From assembly GCF_036014115.1 (NCBI RefSeq), contig NZ_CP107913.1, forward strand, positions 6,131,501 through 6,195,500: 64,000 nt of DNA, written 5' to 3'. Below, one piece after another: positions 41,518 to 51,339 of this stretch. A program made the position numbers and the translations under genes. Numbering within the stretch: the first letter of the stretch is position 1; every line of letters starts with the position of its first letter. Source of the stretch: Streptomyces sp. NBC_00448 (lineage in GTDB: Bacteria; Actinomycetota; Actinomycetes; Streptomycetales; Streptomycetaceae). Under the pieces are notes generated by a model. It saw only the letters and a list, made by a program, of their open reading frames with translations. It ran no database searches and was not told where the DNA came from.

Positions 41518-42690
41518 TCAGTCCACGGCGGTGTGAATCCAGGCGGCCGGGTCGTCCAGGACGGCCCGCACCGCGCTGTAGGCGGCGCCGCGCAGCACGC
41601 CGTCGCGGCCGAGCCGCGAGGTGACCACGTCCTCCGGGCGCCACTGGCGGTCGGTGACGCGGGCGGCCAGCTCGCGGCGCGCGCCGGGCAGCAGCCAGGG
41701 CGCGAGGTCCGCGAGCGGGCCGCCGACCACCACGGCCTGCGGGTCGAGCAGGTTGACGGCGCCGCTCAGCGCGATGCCCAGGGCCGCGCCGGCGTCCTCC
41801 AGGGCGCGGATCGCGGCGGGGTCGCCGGCCGCCGCGGCGGTGCGCAGCTCCCTGGGGGTGCCGGCGCCCGCGGACCGGAGCAGGGCCTCCTCGCCGGCGA
41901 AGGTCTCCAGGCAGCCGTGCGCGCCGCACGAGCACAGCGGCCCGTCCGGGTGGACCGGGACGTGGCCGAGCTCGCCGGCGAAGCCACGGGCGCCACGGAA
42001 GAGCCGGCCCTCCACGATGAGGGCGGCGCCGATGCCGATCTCGGCGGAGACGTGGACGAAGTCGGCGAGTCGGTCATGGCCGCCCAGCCAGAGTTCGGCG
42101 AGCGCGCCGAGGTTCGCCTCGTTCTCCACGACGGTCGCGTGCGGGCCGAGCGCGGTGGCGACCGAGACGTCCTCCCAGCCGAGGTTGGGGGCGCGCAGTA
42201 CGGTGCCGCGGTCGCGGCTGACCAGGCCGGGGACGGCGACCGTGGTGCCGACCGGGCGCAGCTCCATCGCGGCGGCCTCCTTGGCGACCTGCGCGGTCAG
42301 CTCCGCGAGTTCGGCCAGCACGGACGCGGCCGGGCGGCCCCGGTTCGCGGCGGGGGACTCGGTACGGCAGCGCAGCTCGCCGCGGAGGTCCACCACACAG
42401 GCGGCGAGGTGGTCGATACCGATTTCCGCGCCGATGCCGGCGGGGCCGGTGTCGGACAGCGCGAGGGCGGTGCCGGGGCGGCCCACGGTGCCGGGGCGGC
42501 GGGCACCGCGCTCTTCCAGCAGGCCCGCGGCCAGGAGTTCGTCCACGAGCGTGGAGACGGTTGCCCGGGTGAGGCCGACCTCGGCGGCGATGGTGGCGCG
42601 GGTGAGGTCGTCCTCCGTGGCCAGGGCTCGCATCACCAGGGAGAGGTTGCGGTGGCGTAGTTCCGATTGGGCGCCGGTGCGTTTGACCAC
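41518..42690 (-). CDS. xylR: ROK-family regulator of the xylose locus
   Basis: A 390-residue repressor. Residues about 12-70 are a winged helix (LRHRNLSLVMRALATEDDLTRATIAAEVGLTRATVSTLVDELL). The ROK sugar-kinase fold follows, with the zinc-binding segment PLCSCGAHGCLETFAG complete. The kinase-type catalytic residues are replaced in the usual regulator manner. Its place next to xylB and xylA makes xylose the likely inducer. The start is GTG 42690 with AAGGAGAA. The symbol follows context; other sugars cannot be excluded. A MITE and a short repeat separate it from xylB. Confidence 0.85.
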   Translation of the reverse strand: MVKRTGAQSELRHRNLSLVMRALATEDDLTRATIAAEVGLTRATVSTLVDELLAAGLLEERGARRPGTVGRPGTALALSDTGPAGIGAEIGIDHLAACVVDLRGELRCRTESPAANRGRPAASVLAELAELTAQVAKEAAAMELRPVGTTVAVPGLVSRDRGTVLRAPNLGWEDVSVATALGPHATVVENEANLGALAELWLGGHDRLADFVHVSAEIGIGAALIVEGRLFRGARGFAGELGHVPVHPDGPLCSCGAHGCLETFAGEEALLRSAGAGTPRELRTAAAAGDPAAIRALEDAGAALGIALSGAVNLLDPQAVVVGGPLADLAPWLLPGARRELAARVTDRQWRPEDVVTSRLGRDGVLRGAAYSAVRAVLDDPAAWIHTAVD

Positions 42691-42849
42691 GGTTCTCCTT
42701 TACGCCGATTTCACGCCGTCCCGTCCACAAGTATGTGCGGCCCCTCCGGGGGCTCCTCCCCACCCACCCGCCGCTACTGGTCGAGGGCACGCTTCCGGCC
42801 CCGGGCCCCCGCCGCGAGGGTTCCGACATCGCCCGTGGGCCTCGCCGTC

Positions 42850-42879
42850 GTGGCTGGTCGCGCGGTTCCCCGCGCCCCT
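42850..42879. repeat. Streptomyces-type dispersed short repeat
   Basis: The core GCGCGGTTCCCCGCGCCCCT (42860-42879) is the reverse complement of a short element seen twice near 51487 and 51568 in this window (with slight changes), and is common between Streptomyces genes. It can form a hairpin. Confidence 0.65.
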
Positions 42880-42921
42880 GCGTGTCTGCGGCTCTCCCCG
42901 CTCCCGCACCGCAGGTACTCG

Positions 42922-43131
42922 CTAGGCCGTGTTTTGGAAGTCCCGCCTGGCCCGTGGCGCCTGGCACGCACGCTCGCTTCGTTGTCGGGCTTGTCCGAGT
43001 AGGCCCACTACGAGGACAACCCTCCGCCTTGCGATCTGGGGGCACCCCCACGCCGAAGGCTGTGGGGGAGCACCAGACGCCACGGGCCCCGCCCTTTGGG
43101 CGGACGGCGCTACTTCCAAAACACGGCCTAG
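42922..43131. mobile_element. MITE-like element with perfect 20-bp terminal inverted repeats
   Basis: A 210-bp element bounded by CTAGGCCGTGTTTTGGAAGT (42922-42941) and its exact reverse complement (43112-43131). There is no reading frame for a transposase. A hairpin with GGGGGCACCCCC lies inside. The ends carry CTAG, a frequent target of the IS elements that mobilise such MITEs. The right end supplies the TAG stop codon of the xylulokinase gene (43128-43130). Confidence 0.85.
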
Positions 43132-44540
43132 CCCCCCACCAACGGCAGTGCCGCCCCCAGCCGTTCGAGCGTCGCGTCGTCGCGTTCCGTCGCCGGGAGC
43201 AGCTCGCCCCGGTCGGTGCCCCAGCGCGCGGCGATCGCGGCGGGCTCCTCGCCGGTGAGGAGGACGGCCGCCTGGACCGCCGCGCCGAGGGCGACCAGCT
43301 CCGAGGCGACGGGCACCTGGACCGCCCGCCCGGAAAGCCTCCGTACGGTCTCCCGCCACGCGGCCCCCCGTGCGCCGCCGCCGATCAGCAGGATCGGCTG
43401 GTCGCCGGTGTCCGCCCCGTCGACGGCGAGCACGAGGTCGAGCGCGGCGAGCAGCGCGTACACCGCACCGTCGTAGGCGCCTTGGAGCACCTGCCCGGCG
43501 GTGGTGTCGTGCCGGACACCGGTGAGCAGGCCGGAGGCGTACGGCAGGTTCGGGGTGCGTTCGCCGTCGAGGAAGGGGAGGAAGGCGACCGAGCCGCCGG
43601 GGTCGACCTGCTCGCGGTCGCGGCCGAGCAGCGCGGCGACCTTGTCCACGGCGAGCGTGCAGTTCAGCGTGCAGGCCAGCGGCAGCCAGGCCCCGTCGGC
43701 GGCGGCGAACCCCGCGACGGTGCCGGAGGGGTCGGCCGGGCGCTGCCGGGCGACCGCGTAGACGGTGCCGGAGGTGCCGAGGCTGAGCACCGGCCGCCCC
43801 GGTGCGAGCCCGAGGCCGAGGGCGGCGGCCGCGTTGTCGCCGGTGCCGGCGCCGACGAGCGCGCCGGGCCGTACGCCGGCGCCGTCCCGTACGGTGCCGG
43901 CGCGCTCGCCGGGCCCGAGCACCGCGGGCAGCAGCTTCGGGTCGAGCCCGACCTCGGCGAGCAGCGCGTCGTCGTACGCCCCGGTGCTCGCCGCCCACCA
44001 GCCGGTGCCGGAGGCGTCGCCGCGGTCGGTGACGGCGGCGCCGCTCAGCCGCTCGGTGAGGAAGTCGTGCGGCAGCCGGACCGCCTGCGTGGCCGCGGCC
44101 GCCTCGGGTTCGTGGGCGCGCAGCCACTCCCACTTGGCGATGGTGAAGCTCGCGCCGGGCACCGAGCCGACCCGCTCGGCCCACCAGGCCGCGCCGTGCC
44201 GTTCCACCAGCGCCTCGGCCTGCGGGGCGGAGCGGACGTCGTTCCACAGCAGCGCGTCCCGCACCGGGCGGCCCCGCTCGTCGAGCACGACCAGGCCGTG
44301 CTGCTGGCCGCCGACCGAGATCGCGTCGGCCCGCGCCGCGTACGGGCCGAGCTCGCCCAGCGCTTCCTGGAGGGCGTTCCACCACACCTCGGGGTCGGTC
44401 TCGCGCCCGGCGCCGGTGCTGACGGTGTGCGCCGCCTGGCCGCGGGCGAGCACCTCGCCGCTGTCGACGTCGACCGCCAGCACCTTCGTGGACTGCGTGG
44501 AACTGTCCACGCCGAGCACGATCTGCCCTTGTCGCGCCAT
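43128..44540 (-). CDS. xylB: Xylulokinase
   Basis: A 470-residue FGGY-family kinase that phosphorylates D-xylulose with ATP. The N-terminal motif is LGVDSSTQSTKVLAVD; SVGGQQHGLVVLDERGRP, the DASGTGWW segment, GTGDNAAAALG, LSLGTSGTVY and PFLDGERTPNLPYA are present, as is the second-domain motif LIGGGARGAAWRE. The start is ATG 44540. The last codons read PLVGG and the TAG stop lies inside the terminal repeat of a MITE, so the original C-terminus may have been changed by a few residues. It is divergent from xylA across a short operator-bearing gap. Confidence 0.93.
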   Translation of the reverse strand: MARQGQIVLGVDSSTQSTKVLAVDVDSGEVLARGQAAHTVSTGAGRETDPEVWWNALQEALGELGPYAARADAISVGGQQHGLVVLDERGRPVRDALLWNDVRSAPQAEALVERHGAAWWAERVGSVPGASFTIAKWEWLRAHEPEAAAATQAVRLPHDFLTERLSGAAVTDRGDASGTGWWAASTGAYDDALLAEVGLDPKLLPAVLGPGERAGTVRDGAGVRPGALVGAGTGDNAAAALGLGLAPGRPVLSLGTSGTVYAVARQRPADPSGTVAGFAAADGAWLPLACTLNCTLAVDKVAALLGRDREQVDPGGSVAFLPFLDGERTPNLPYASGLLTGVRHDTTAGQVLQGAYDGAVYALLAALDLVLAVDGADTGDQPILLIGGGARGAAWRETVRRLSGRAVQVPVASELVALGAAVQAAVLLTGEEPAAIAARWGTDRGELLPATERDDATLERLGAALPLVGG

Positions 44541-44596
44541 GTGATCCCGGTCCTTTCGCGCGGTTCCTACTTCCCAACCCTGGGCTCGCATACTAA

Positions 44597-44607
44597 TTTG
44601 TTCAACA
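44597..44607. promoter_or_regulatory. Candidate xylose operator between xylB and xylA
   Basis: TTTGTTCAACA contains the odd-length palindrome TGTT-C-AACA in the 92-bp gap between the divergent xylose genes. AT-rich sequence surrounds it, unlike the rest of the window. ROK repressors of xylose genes use AT-rich sites with similar TTG/CAA arms. Confidence 0.5.
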
Positions 44608-44632
44608 GTCTGACGAATAGGAGCCGACCGCA

Positions 44633-45814
44633 ATGACTTCCGAGACGAACCTCACCCCTACCCCCGCCGACAAGTTCACCTTCGGACTGTGGACGGTCGG
44701 CTGGCAAGGCCGTGACCCGTTCGGCGACGCGACCCGCGCCCCGCTCGACCCGGTCGAGTCGGTGAACCGGCTCGCCGAACTGGGCGCGTACGGCGTGACG
44801 TTCCACGACGACGACCTGATCCCGTTCGGCTCCTCCGACGCCGAGCGCGACGGCCACATCAAGCGCTTCCGGCAGGCGCTGGACGCCACCGGCATGAAGG
44901 TGCCGATGGCCACCACCAACCTCTTCACCCACCCGGTCTTCAAGGACGGCGGCTTCACCTCCAACCTCCGCGAGGTGCGCCGCTTCGCGCTGCGCAAGGT
45001 GATCCGCAACATCGACCTGGCCGTGGAGCTGGGCGCCGAGACCTACGTCGCGTGGGGCGGCCGGGAGGGCGCGGAGTCCGGCGGCGCCAAGGACGTCCGG
45101 GTCGCGCTGGACCGGATGAAGGAAGCCTTCGACATCCTCGGCCAGTACGTCACCGAGCAGGGCTACAACCTGCGCTTCGCGGTGGAGCCGAAGCCGAACG
45201 AGCCGCGCGGCGACATCCTGCTGCCGACCGTCGGCCACGCGCTGGCGTTCATCAACTCGCTGGAGCGCCCCGACATCGTCGGCGTCAACCCCGAGGTCGG
45301 CCACGAGCAGATGGCCGGGCTCAACTTCCCGCACGGCATCGCCCAGGCGCTGTGGCACGGCAAGCTCTTCCACCTCGACCTCAACGGCCAGACCGGCATC
45401 AAGTACGACCAGGACCTGCGGTTCGGCGCCGGCGACCTGCGCTCGGCCTTCTGGCTGGTCGACCTGCTGGAGCGCGGCGGCTACGAGGGCCCGCGGCACT
45501 TCGACTTCAAGCCGCCGCGGACCGAGGACATGTCCGGTGTGTGGGCGTCGGCGGCCGGCGGCATGCGCAACTACCTGATCCTCAAGGAGCGGGCCGCCGC
45601 CTTCCGCGCCGACCCGGTGGTCCAGGAGGCGCTGCGCGTCTCCGGCCTGGACGAGCTGGCGCAGACCACGCTGGGCGCCGACGAGTCGCTGGCCGACCTG
45701 CTCGCCGACCGCAGCGCGTACGAGGACTTCGACGCGGACGCGGTGGCCGAGCGCGGGATGGCCTTCGAGGCGCTCGACCAGCTCGCCATGGACCACCTGC
45801 TCGGCGTGCGCTGA
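44633..45814 (+). CDS. xylA: Xylose isomerase
   Basis: A 393-residue enzyme that converts D-xylose to D-xylulose (and glucose to fructose). It is the short, class I type of actinomycetes. The catalytic His58 and Asp61 lie in TFHDDDLIPFG. WGGREG, the metal-binding Glu and Lys in VEPKPNEPRGD (about 185-194), NPEVGHEQM, HLDLNGQ and HFDFKPPR supply the remaining metal and substrate ligands. The start is ATG 44633 behind AGGAG. Divergence from xylB and a nearby ROK regulator complete a standard Streptomyces xylose locus. Confidence 0.97.
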   Translation: MTSETNLTPTPADKFTFGLWTVGWQGRDPFGDATRAPLDPVESVNRLAELGAYGVTFHDDDLIPFGSSDAERDGHIKRFRQALDATGMKVPMATTNLFTHPVFKDGGFTSNLREVRRFALRKVIRNIDLAVELGAETYVAWGGREGAESGGAKDVRVALDRMKEAFDILGQYVTEQGYNLRFAVEPKPNEPRGDILLPTVGHALAFINSLERPDIVGVNPEVGHEQMAGLNFPHGIAQALWHGKLFHLDLNGQTGIKYDQDLRFGAGDLRSAFWLVDLLERGGYEGPRHFDFKPPRTEDMSGVWASAAGGMRNYLILKERAAAFRADPVVQEALRVSGLDELAQTTLGADESLADLLADRSAYEDFDADAVAERGMAFEALDQLAMDHLLGVR

Positions 45815-45922
45815 ACCGCAGGACCGCTGCACGTCCCCGGTCGGACCGGCGGACCGGCCTGTCGGCCCGTACGCCGGTCCGGGCAACGGACAAGAGTCCC
45901 GGACCAACCTGGGGACCGGCTG

Positions 45923-45948
45923 TGAACAGGCCGTGCGCGGCCTGTTCA
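45923..45948. terminator. Terminator after xylA
   Basis: TGAACAGGCCG (45923-45933) pairs perfectly with CGGCCTGTTCA (45938-45948) around a 4-base loop. A weaker hairpin with CGGACCGGC arms lies upstream (45850-45881). No gene is seen in the 45815-46165 gap; the rest probably holds the promoter of the permease gene. Confidence 0.85.
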
Positions 45949-46165
45949 AGGAAGAAATCACCTTCCGCTCAGCCGGACCTCATCTCCACGTGCTCTTTCT
46001 CAAGGCCCCCTCACTTTCGCCTCACCGCGCCCTCACCGCCGATTCCTAGCGTTGCGCGGCAGTGGGAGCAGGGGCGGACGCCTCGCCCTCCTCGCGTTCG
46101 CCCCGCTCTCCGCACCTCACCCCGGTGCACCCCACTGCCTCTCTCTGCCAAACACGAGGAATCGG

Positions 46166-47641
46166 ATGTTCTTCACGTATCTCCGGCGCGAGCTGCGCCG
46201 CCGGCGCAAGGCGGCGCTCGTGGTCGCGCTGGGCCTCGCGCTCGGCATCGGCCTCGTCATCACGGTCGACTCGGTCTCGTCCGGCATGGACCAGGCCCAG
46301 GGCAAGGTGCTCAAGTCGCTGTACGGCCTGGGCACCGACATGACGGTCACCAAGGCCGCGCCGGCCGCCGGCACCGGTTCCACCACCCGGCCCAAGTTCG
46401 ACTTCGACGCGAACAGCAACGGCAAGTCGCAGAGCAGCGACCGGGTCACCGTGCAGGGCTTCCAGACCCTGTCCTCCTCGGTGGTCGGCACGGTCGGCAA
46501 ACAGAAGAACGTCGCGAGCGCGGTCGGCGGGCTCAACCTCCAGGTGCTGAAGATCAACGGCACCTTCACGCCCGGCCAGTTCCAGCAGCGCCAGAGCACC
46601 TCCGGTGCGGGCGGCGGGCCCGGCGGCGGCTCCGGCGGCAGCGGCGCGCCGCAGGGCGAGGTCAAGGGCGGCGGCGCGCAGTTCGACGCCAACAGCTACA
46701 CGCTCTACGGCGTGGACGTCTCCAACCTCTCGCTCGGCCCGCTGACCTCCTCCAAGATCACCTCGGGCACCACCTTCACCGCGGCCGACGCCGACGCGAA
46801 GGTGATGGTCGCCGACTCCGCGTACGCCAAGCAGAACAAGCTCAAGGTCGGCTCCACCGTCACCGTCAAGGGCACCAAGTACAAGGTGATCGGCATCGCC
46901 ACCGCCGACAGCGGCGACGCGGCGGCCAACCTCTACCTGCCGCTGAAGCAGGCGCAGACCCTCTCCTCCTCGGCGAACAAGGTCACCACGGTCTACGTCA
47001 AGGCGGCCGACTCCAAGCAGATCTCGGGGGTCAAGTCGGAGATCCAGAAGAACATCTCCGGCACCACCGTCACCACCTCCGCCGACCTCGCCTCCACCGT
47101 CTCCGGGTCGCTGTCCACGGCGTCGTCGCTCGCCACGAACGTCGGCAAGTGGCTGTCCATCGCGGTGCTGATCGCGGCGTTCCTCGTCGCCGGGCTGCTC
47201 ACCTCCTCGGCGGTCAGCCGCCGGGTGCGGGAGTTCGGCACGCTCAAGGCGCTCGGCTGGAAGAGCGGCCGGGTCACCCGGCAGGTCATGGGCGAGGCCC
47301 TGGTCAACGGCCTGATCGGCGGCGTCCTCGGGATCGCGCTGGGCCTGGCCGGCGCCTTCGCCGTCACCGAGATCAGCCCCAGCCTCACGGCCCAACTCGG
47401 CTCCTCCGCCTCCTCCGGCGGCACGGGCGGGCCCGGCGGCGGGGGCCCCGGCGGCTTCGGCGGCGGCGCCCGGCAGGCCGCGTCCAAGACGCTCGACGTC
47501 GCCCTGAGCGCGCCCGTCAGCGCCGGCACCATCGTGCTGGCCGTGGGGCTCGCCATCGGCGGCGGCCTGATCGCCGGCGCCTTCGGCGGCTGGCGCGCGT
47601 CCCGGCTGCGCCCGGCCGACGCGCTGCGCCGCGTCGAGTAG
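46166..47641 (+). CDS. ABC transporter permease, MacB/FtsX type
   Basis: A 491-residue membrane protein with one helix near the N-terminus (about 18-38), a large extracellular domain (about 45-325) that contains a Gly/Ser/Pro linker near 150, and three C-terminal helices (about 330-350, 385-410, 455-478) forming the FtsX domain. SRRVREFGTLKALGWKSGRVTRQVMGEALVNGLIGG is the coupling helix and mechanotransmission signature. Such permeases do not transport across the bilayer by themselves but transmit ATPase motion to extracellular partners or lipoproteins. The ATG at 46166 follows GAGGA. The matching ATPase gene follows after 243 bp. Confidence 0.88.
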   Translation: MFFTYLRRELRRRRKAALVVALGLALGIGLVITVDSVSSGMDQAQGKVLKSLYGLGTDMTVTKAAPAAGTGSTTRPKFDFDANSNGKSQSSDRVTVQGFQTLSSSVVGTVGKQKNVASAVGGLNLQVLKINGTFTPGQFQQRQSTSGAGGGPGGGSGGSGAPQGEVKGGGAQFDANSYTLYGVDVSNLSLGPLTSSKITSGTTFTAADADAKVMVADSAYAKQNKLKVGSTVTVKGTKYKVIGIATADSGDAAANLYLPLKQAQTLSSSANKVTTVYVKAADSKQISGVKSEIQKNISGTTVTTSADLASTVSGSLSTASSLATNVGKWLSIAVLIAAFLVAGLLTSSAVSRRVREFGTLKALGWKSGRVTRQVMGEALVNGLIGGVLGIALGLAGAFAVTEISPSLTAQLGSSASSGGTGGPGGGGPGGFGGGARQAASKTLDVALSAPVSAGTIVLAVGLAIGGGLIAGAFGGWRASRLRPADALRRVE

Positions 47642-47699
47642 CCGCGGCCGTGATCGGCCGCTGATCGGCCGCGCCGCCCGCTGATCGGCCTCGCTCGTC

Positions 47700-47726
47700 G
47701 GCCCCGCCCGGTGGCCGGGCGGGGCC
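47700..47726. terminator. Hairpin between permease and ATPase genes
   Basis: A perfect 12-bp stem (GGCCCCGCCCGG with its complement) and a 3-base loop. It may lower expression of the downstream ATPase gene relative to the permease or protect the upstream mRNA. Confidence 0.7.
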
Positions 47727-47744
47727 GGGTGGCGGCCGATCAGC

Positions 47745-47792
47745 GGCTACCCGGCTACCCGGCTACCCGGCTACCCGGCTACCCGGCTACCC
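47745..47792. repeat. Six tandem 8-bp repeats
   Basis: GGCTACCC is repeated six times exactly in the gap between the permease and ATPase genes. Upstream, GATCGGCCGCT occurs as a looser repeat (about 47652-47690). Confidence 0.9.
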
Positions 47793-47884
47793 GGCCGCTC
47801 CGCCGCGTGACCCGGCCGTCCGGCCGCCCCCGGGGCCGCTCACCCGGCCACCCCCACTTCCCTTCCGCTCCCAGGAGTCCACCC

Positions 47885-48568
<684 letters not shown>

Positions 48569-48639
48569 GCCCCCGGGGCCGCGCCGCCGCCCGTCGTCAG
48601 CCCGTCGCCCGTCGCCCGTCGTCGGTCCGCCGCCGGCCG

Positions 48640-49182
48640 TCAGCTCGCCGCCTGCCCGGCGGTACGCTCCTGGGCTTCGAGCAGTTCCTCGCCGTGCTCC
48701 CGGGTCCAGCGGCCCATCGCGCGCAGCGGTCCGTCCACCAGGCTGGTGCCCAGCGGTGTGAGGCCGTAGTCGACCCGGGGCGGCGCGGCGCGGAAGGCGC
48801 GGCGCTCCACCAGGCCGTTGGCGAGCAGGCGGCGCAGCGACTCGGTGAGCACCTTGTCGCTGATCCCGCCGGCCAGCGTCCGCAACTCGGCCCGGCGCAG
48901 CGGTCCTTCGCTCAGCCCGGCGAGGATCACCGGGTCCCAGGTGTGGGCGAACAGCTCGGTGGCCGCGCGCAGCCGGCAGTCCACGAGCAGCCGCTCGCAG
49001 GAGGCGTCCCCGGGGTTCCGGGTGTCGTGGGCGCCTCGGTTCTCCCGGGCGGCGTGCGGGGCCCGGGTGCCGGTCGCCGGTCCGGCCGTCGCCGGTCCGG
49101 CCGTCGCCGGTGCGGTGGTCGCCGGTGCGGTGGTCGTCGGGGTGGCGCGGTCGTCGTCCATCGTGCCGCCATGGTCCCGCAT
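48640..49182 (-). CDS. HxlR-family regulator
   Basis: A 180-residue winged-helix regulator. Residues 1-65 are a low-complexity Thr/Ala/Pro segment not typical of the family, encoded by a short repeated DNA stretch. The HxlR domain (about 70-165) has FAHTWDPVILAGLSEGPLRRAELRTLAGGISDKVLTESLRRLLANGLVERRAF and YGLTPLGTSLVDGPLRAMGRW. Cys61 and Cys68 in SCERLLVDCR could sense redox or electrophiles. The start is ATG 49182 behind AGGA; ATG 49161 is possible. It is divergent from an F420-type reductase and may regulate it. Confidence 0.88.
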   Translation of the reverse strand: MRDHGGTMDDDRATPTTTAPATTAPATAGPATAGPATGTRAPHAARENRGAHDTRNPGDASCERLLVDCRLRAATELFAHTWDPVILAGLSEGPLRRAELRTLAGGISDKVLTESLRRLLANGLVERRAFRAAPPRVDYGLTPLGTSLVDGPLRAMGRWTREHGEELLEAQERTAGQAAS

Positions 49183-49277
49183 CCGTTTCCTACCGTCCGG
49201 TGCGCGTCGGTTTTCCTACGGTGGCGGTCCCGCGGCGGCCTCGACCCGCAGGCCGCCCACACCTTCGGGAGCACACG

Positions 49278-49973
49278 ATGAGGATCGGGATTCTCGGTAC
49301 CGGAAACCTGGCAACCGCGCTCGGCGCGGCCTGGGTACGGGCCGGGCACGACGTGGTGGTCGGCGGCCGTTCGCCGGAGAAGGCCGCGGCAGCGGCGGCC
49401 GCGATGGGCGGCGGTACGGGCACCGGTGACCCGGGCAGTGGCGGTACGGCCACCGGCGGCACCGCCCGCGCGGGGGCCACCCCCGCCGAGGCCGTCGCCG
49501 GGCGGGACGCCGTGCTGCTCGCCGTCACCTGGACCGGGGTGCCCGACATCCTGCGCGCGGCGGGCGCCGCCGGCGGCGCGCTGTCCGGGACCGTGCTGGT
49601 CGACCCGGTCAACGCGGTGGACCACGGCGTCGGCGAGCACCTCGTGACCGACGGCCGGGCCGCCGCCGAGCACATCGCGGAACTCGCCCCGGGCGCGCAC
49701 GTGGTCAAGGCGTTCCACCTCTTCCCCGCGGACCAGTGGTCACCCGGCCGCCCACCGGTCACCGTACCGATCGCGGGCGACGACGAGGCGGCCCTGCGCA
49801 CCGCCGCCGGCCTCGTCCGCGACGCCGGCGCCGAGCCCGCGGCCGTCGGGCCGCTGCGCCGCGCGCGTCAACTGGAGGAAGCGGCGGGCTTGGTGATCGC
49901 CCTGGTCTTCGCCGGGCACGACCCGGGCGCGGCCGTCCCCCACGTGCCGGCCCGCGCCACCGCACGGGCCTGA
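49278..49973 (+). CDS. NADPH-dependent F420 reductase-like oxidoreductase
   Basis: A 231-residue Rossmann protein of the F420:NADP oxidoreductase family. The dinucleotide motif GILGTGNLATALG opens the protein, with VVVGGRSPEKA giving NADP-binding Gly and Arg. A Gly/Thr-rich insertion of about 20 residues follows (about 48-68), then AVLLAVTWTGVPDIL, VLVDPVNAVDHG and VVKAFHLFPADQW. The family reduces cofactor F420 or related flavins with NADPH, or is an orphan reductase. The divergent HxlR neighbour suggests stress-responsive control. Confidence 0.82.
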   Translation: MRIGILGTGNLATALGAAWVRAGHDVVVGGRSPEKAAAAAAAMGGGTGTGDPGSGGTATGGTARAGATPAEAVAGRDAVLLAVTWTGVPDILRAAGAAGGALSGTVLVDPVNAVDHGVGEHLVTDGRAAAEHIAELAPGAHVVKAFHLFPADQWSPGRPPVTVPIAGDDEAALRTAAGLVRDAGAEPAAVGPLRRARQLEEAAGLVIALVFAGHDPGAAVPHVPARATARA

Positions 49974-50091
49974 GCCGCCCCGGCCGCCGGGCGCGGACCC
50001 GCCGGGTCGCAACGGGGGTGCGCCACGCCGTACGATCCGGCGTGTTGCGCCGATCAGCGGGTCACGGCGCTCGGCGGCTACGCTCGGCGGC

Positions 50092-51258
50092 ATGAACGAT
50101 AGCCCTCACCACCCGCGTGCGCACCAGCACTTCGAGACCCTGGCGATCCACGCCGGCCAGCCGGCCGACGCGCAGACCGGTGCGGTGGTCACGCCGATCT
50201 ACCAGGTCTCGACGTACAAGCAGGACGGCGTCGGTGGACTGCGCGGCGGTTACGAGTACAGCCGCTCGGCCAACCCGACCCGCACCGCGCTCGAACAGAA
50301 CCTCGCCGCCCTCGAAGGCGGCAGCCGCGGCCTCGCCTTCGCGTCCGGCCTGGCCGCGGAGGACTGCCTGCTGCGTACGGTGCTGACGCCCGGCGACCAC
50401 GTGGTCATCCCCAACGACGCCTACGGCGGCACCTTCCGGCTCTTCTCGAAGGTCGCCGAGCGGTGGGGCGTGCGGTGGTCGGTCGCCGACACCTCCGACG
50501 TGCAGGCGGTACGCGACGCCGTACGGCCGGAGACGAAGCTGATCTGGGTGGAGACGCCGTCCAACCCGCTGCTCGGCATCACCGACATCGCCGCGCTCGC
50601 CGGGGTGGCGCACCAGGCCGGGGTGCGGCTGGTGGTCGACAACACCTTCGCCAGCCCCTACCTCCAGCAGCCGCTGGCGCTGGGCGCGGACGTGGTGGTG
50701 CACTCCATGACCAAGTACATGGGCGGACACTCCGACGTCGTCGGCGGTGCGCTGGTCACCTCCGACGCCGCGCTCGGCGAGGAGTTGGCGTACCACCAGA
50801 ACGCGATGGGCGCGGTCGCCGGGCCGTTCGACGCGTGGCTGGTCATGCGCGGGATCAAGACGCTCGCGGTGCGGATGGACCGGCACAGCGAGAACGCCGG
50901 GCGGATCGCGGAGATGCTGGCGGGCCACGGCAAGGTCACCCGCGTCTACTACCCCGGGCTCGCCTCGCACCCCGGGCACGAGGTCGCGGCGAAGCAGATG
51001 CGGGGCTTCGGCGGGATGGTGTCCTTCCAGGTGGCCGGCGGTGAGGAGGCGGCGGTCGCCGTCTGCGACCGTGCGGAACTCTTCACGCTCGGGGAGTCGC
51101 TCGGCGGGGTGGAGTCGCTCATCGAGCACCCGGGGCGTATGACGCATGCGTCTGTGGCCGGTTCCGCGCTCGAGGTTCCGGCGGACCTCGTCCGTATCTC
51201 GGTCGGCATCGAAGCGGTGGACGACCTCATCGACGATCTTCGCAGCGCGCTCAACTGA
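50092..51258 (+). CDS. metB: Cystathionine gamma-synthase
   Basis: A 388-residue PLP enzyme of the Cys/Met metabolism family. The PLP Lys is Lys208 in HSMTKYMGGHSDVVGG. YEYSRSANPTRTALE (phosphate and Tyr/Arg from the neighbouring subunit), FASGLAAEDCLL, YGGTFRLF, ETPSNPLLGITDI, VVDNTFASPY and SLGGVESLIEHP are present. It joins an activated homoserine with cysteine to cystathionine for methionine synthesis; cystathionine gamma-lyase activity cannot be excluded from sequence alone. The start is ATG 50092. Downstream lies a cluster of dispersed repeats. Confidence 0.92.
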   Translation: MNDSPHHPRAHQHFETLAIHAGQPADAQTGAVVTPIYQVSTYKQDGVGGLRGGYEYSRSANPTRTALEQNLAALEGGSRGLAFASGLAAEDCLLRTVLTPGDHVVIPNDAYGGTFRLFSKVAERWGVRWSVADTSDVQAVRDAVRPETKLIWVETPSNPLLGITDIAALAGVAHQAGVRLVVDNTFASPYLQQPLALGADVVVHSMTKYMGGHSDVVGGALVTSDAALGEELAYHQNAMGAVAGPFDAWLVMRGIKTLAVRMDRHSENAGRIAEMLAGHGKVTRVYYPGLASHPGHEVAAKQMRGFGGMVSFQVAGGEEAAVAVCDRAELFTLGESLGGVESLIEHPGRMTHASVAGSALEVPADLVRISVGIEAVDDLIDDLRSALN

Positions 51259-51339
51259 CCCACCCGGGTGCCCCGTTCCGCCGGTCGAGGGACCACCTGC
51301 CGGTGGGGGGTGCTCGCGCAGGGGGTGGTTGCTCGCCGT

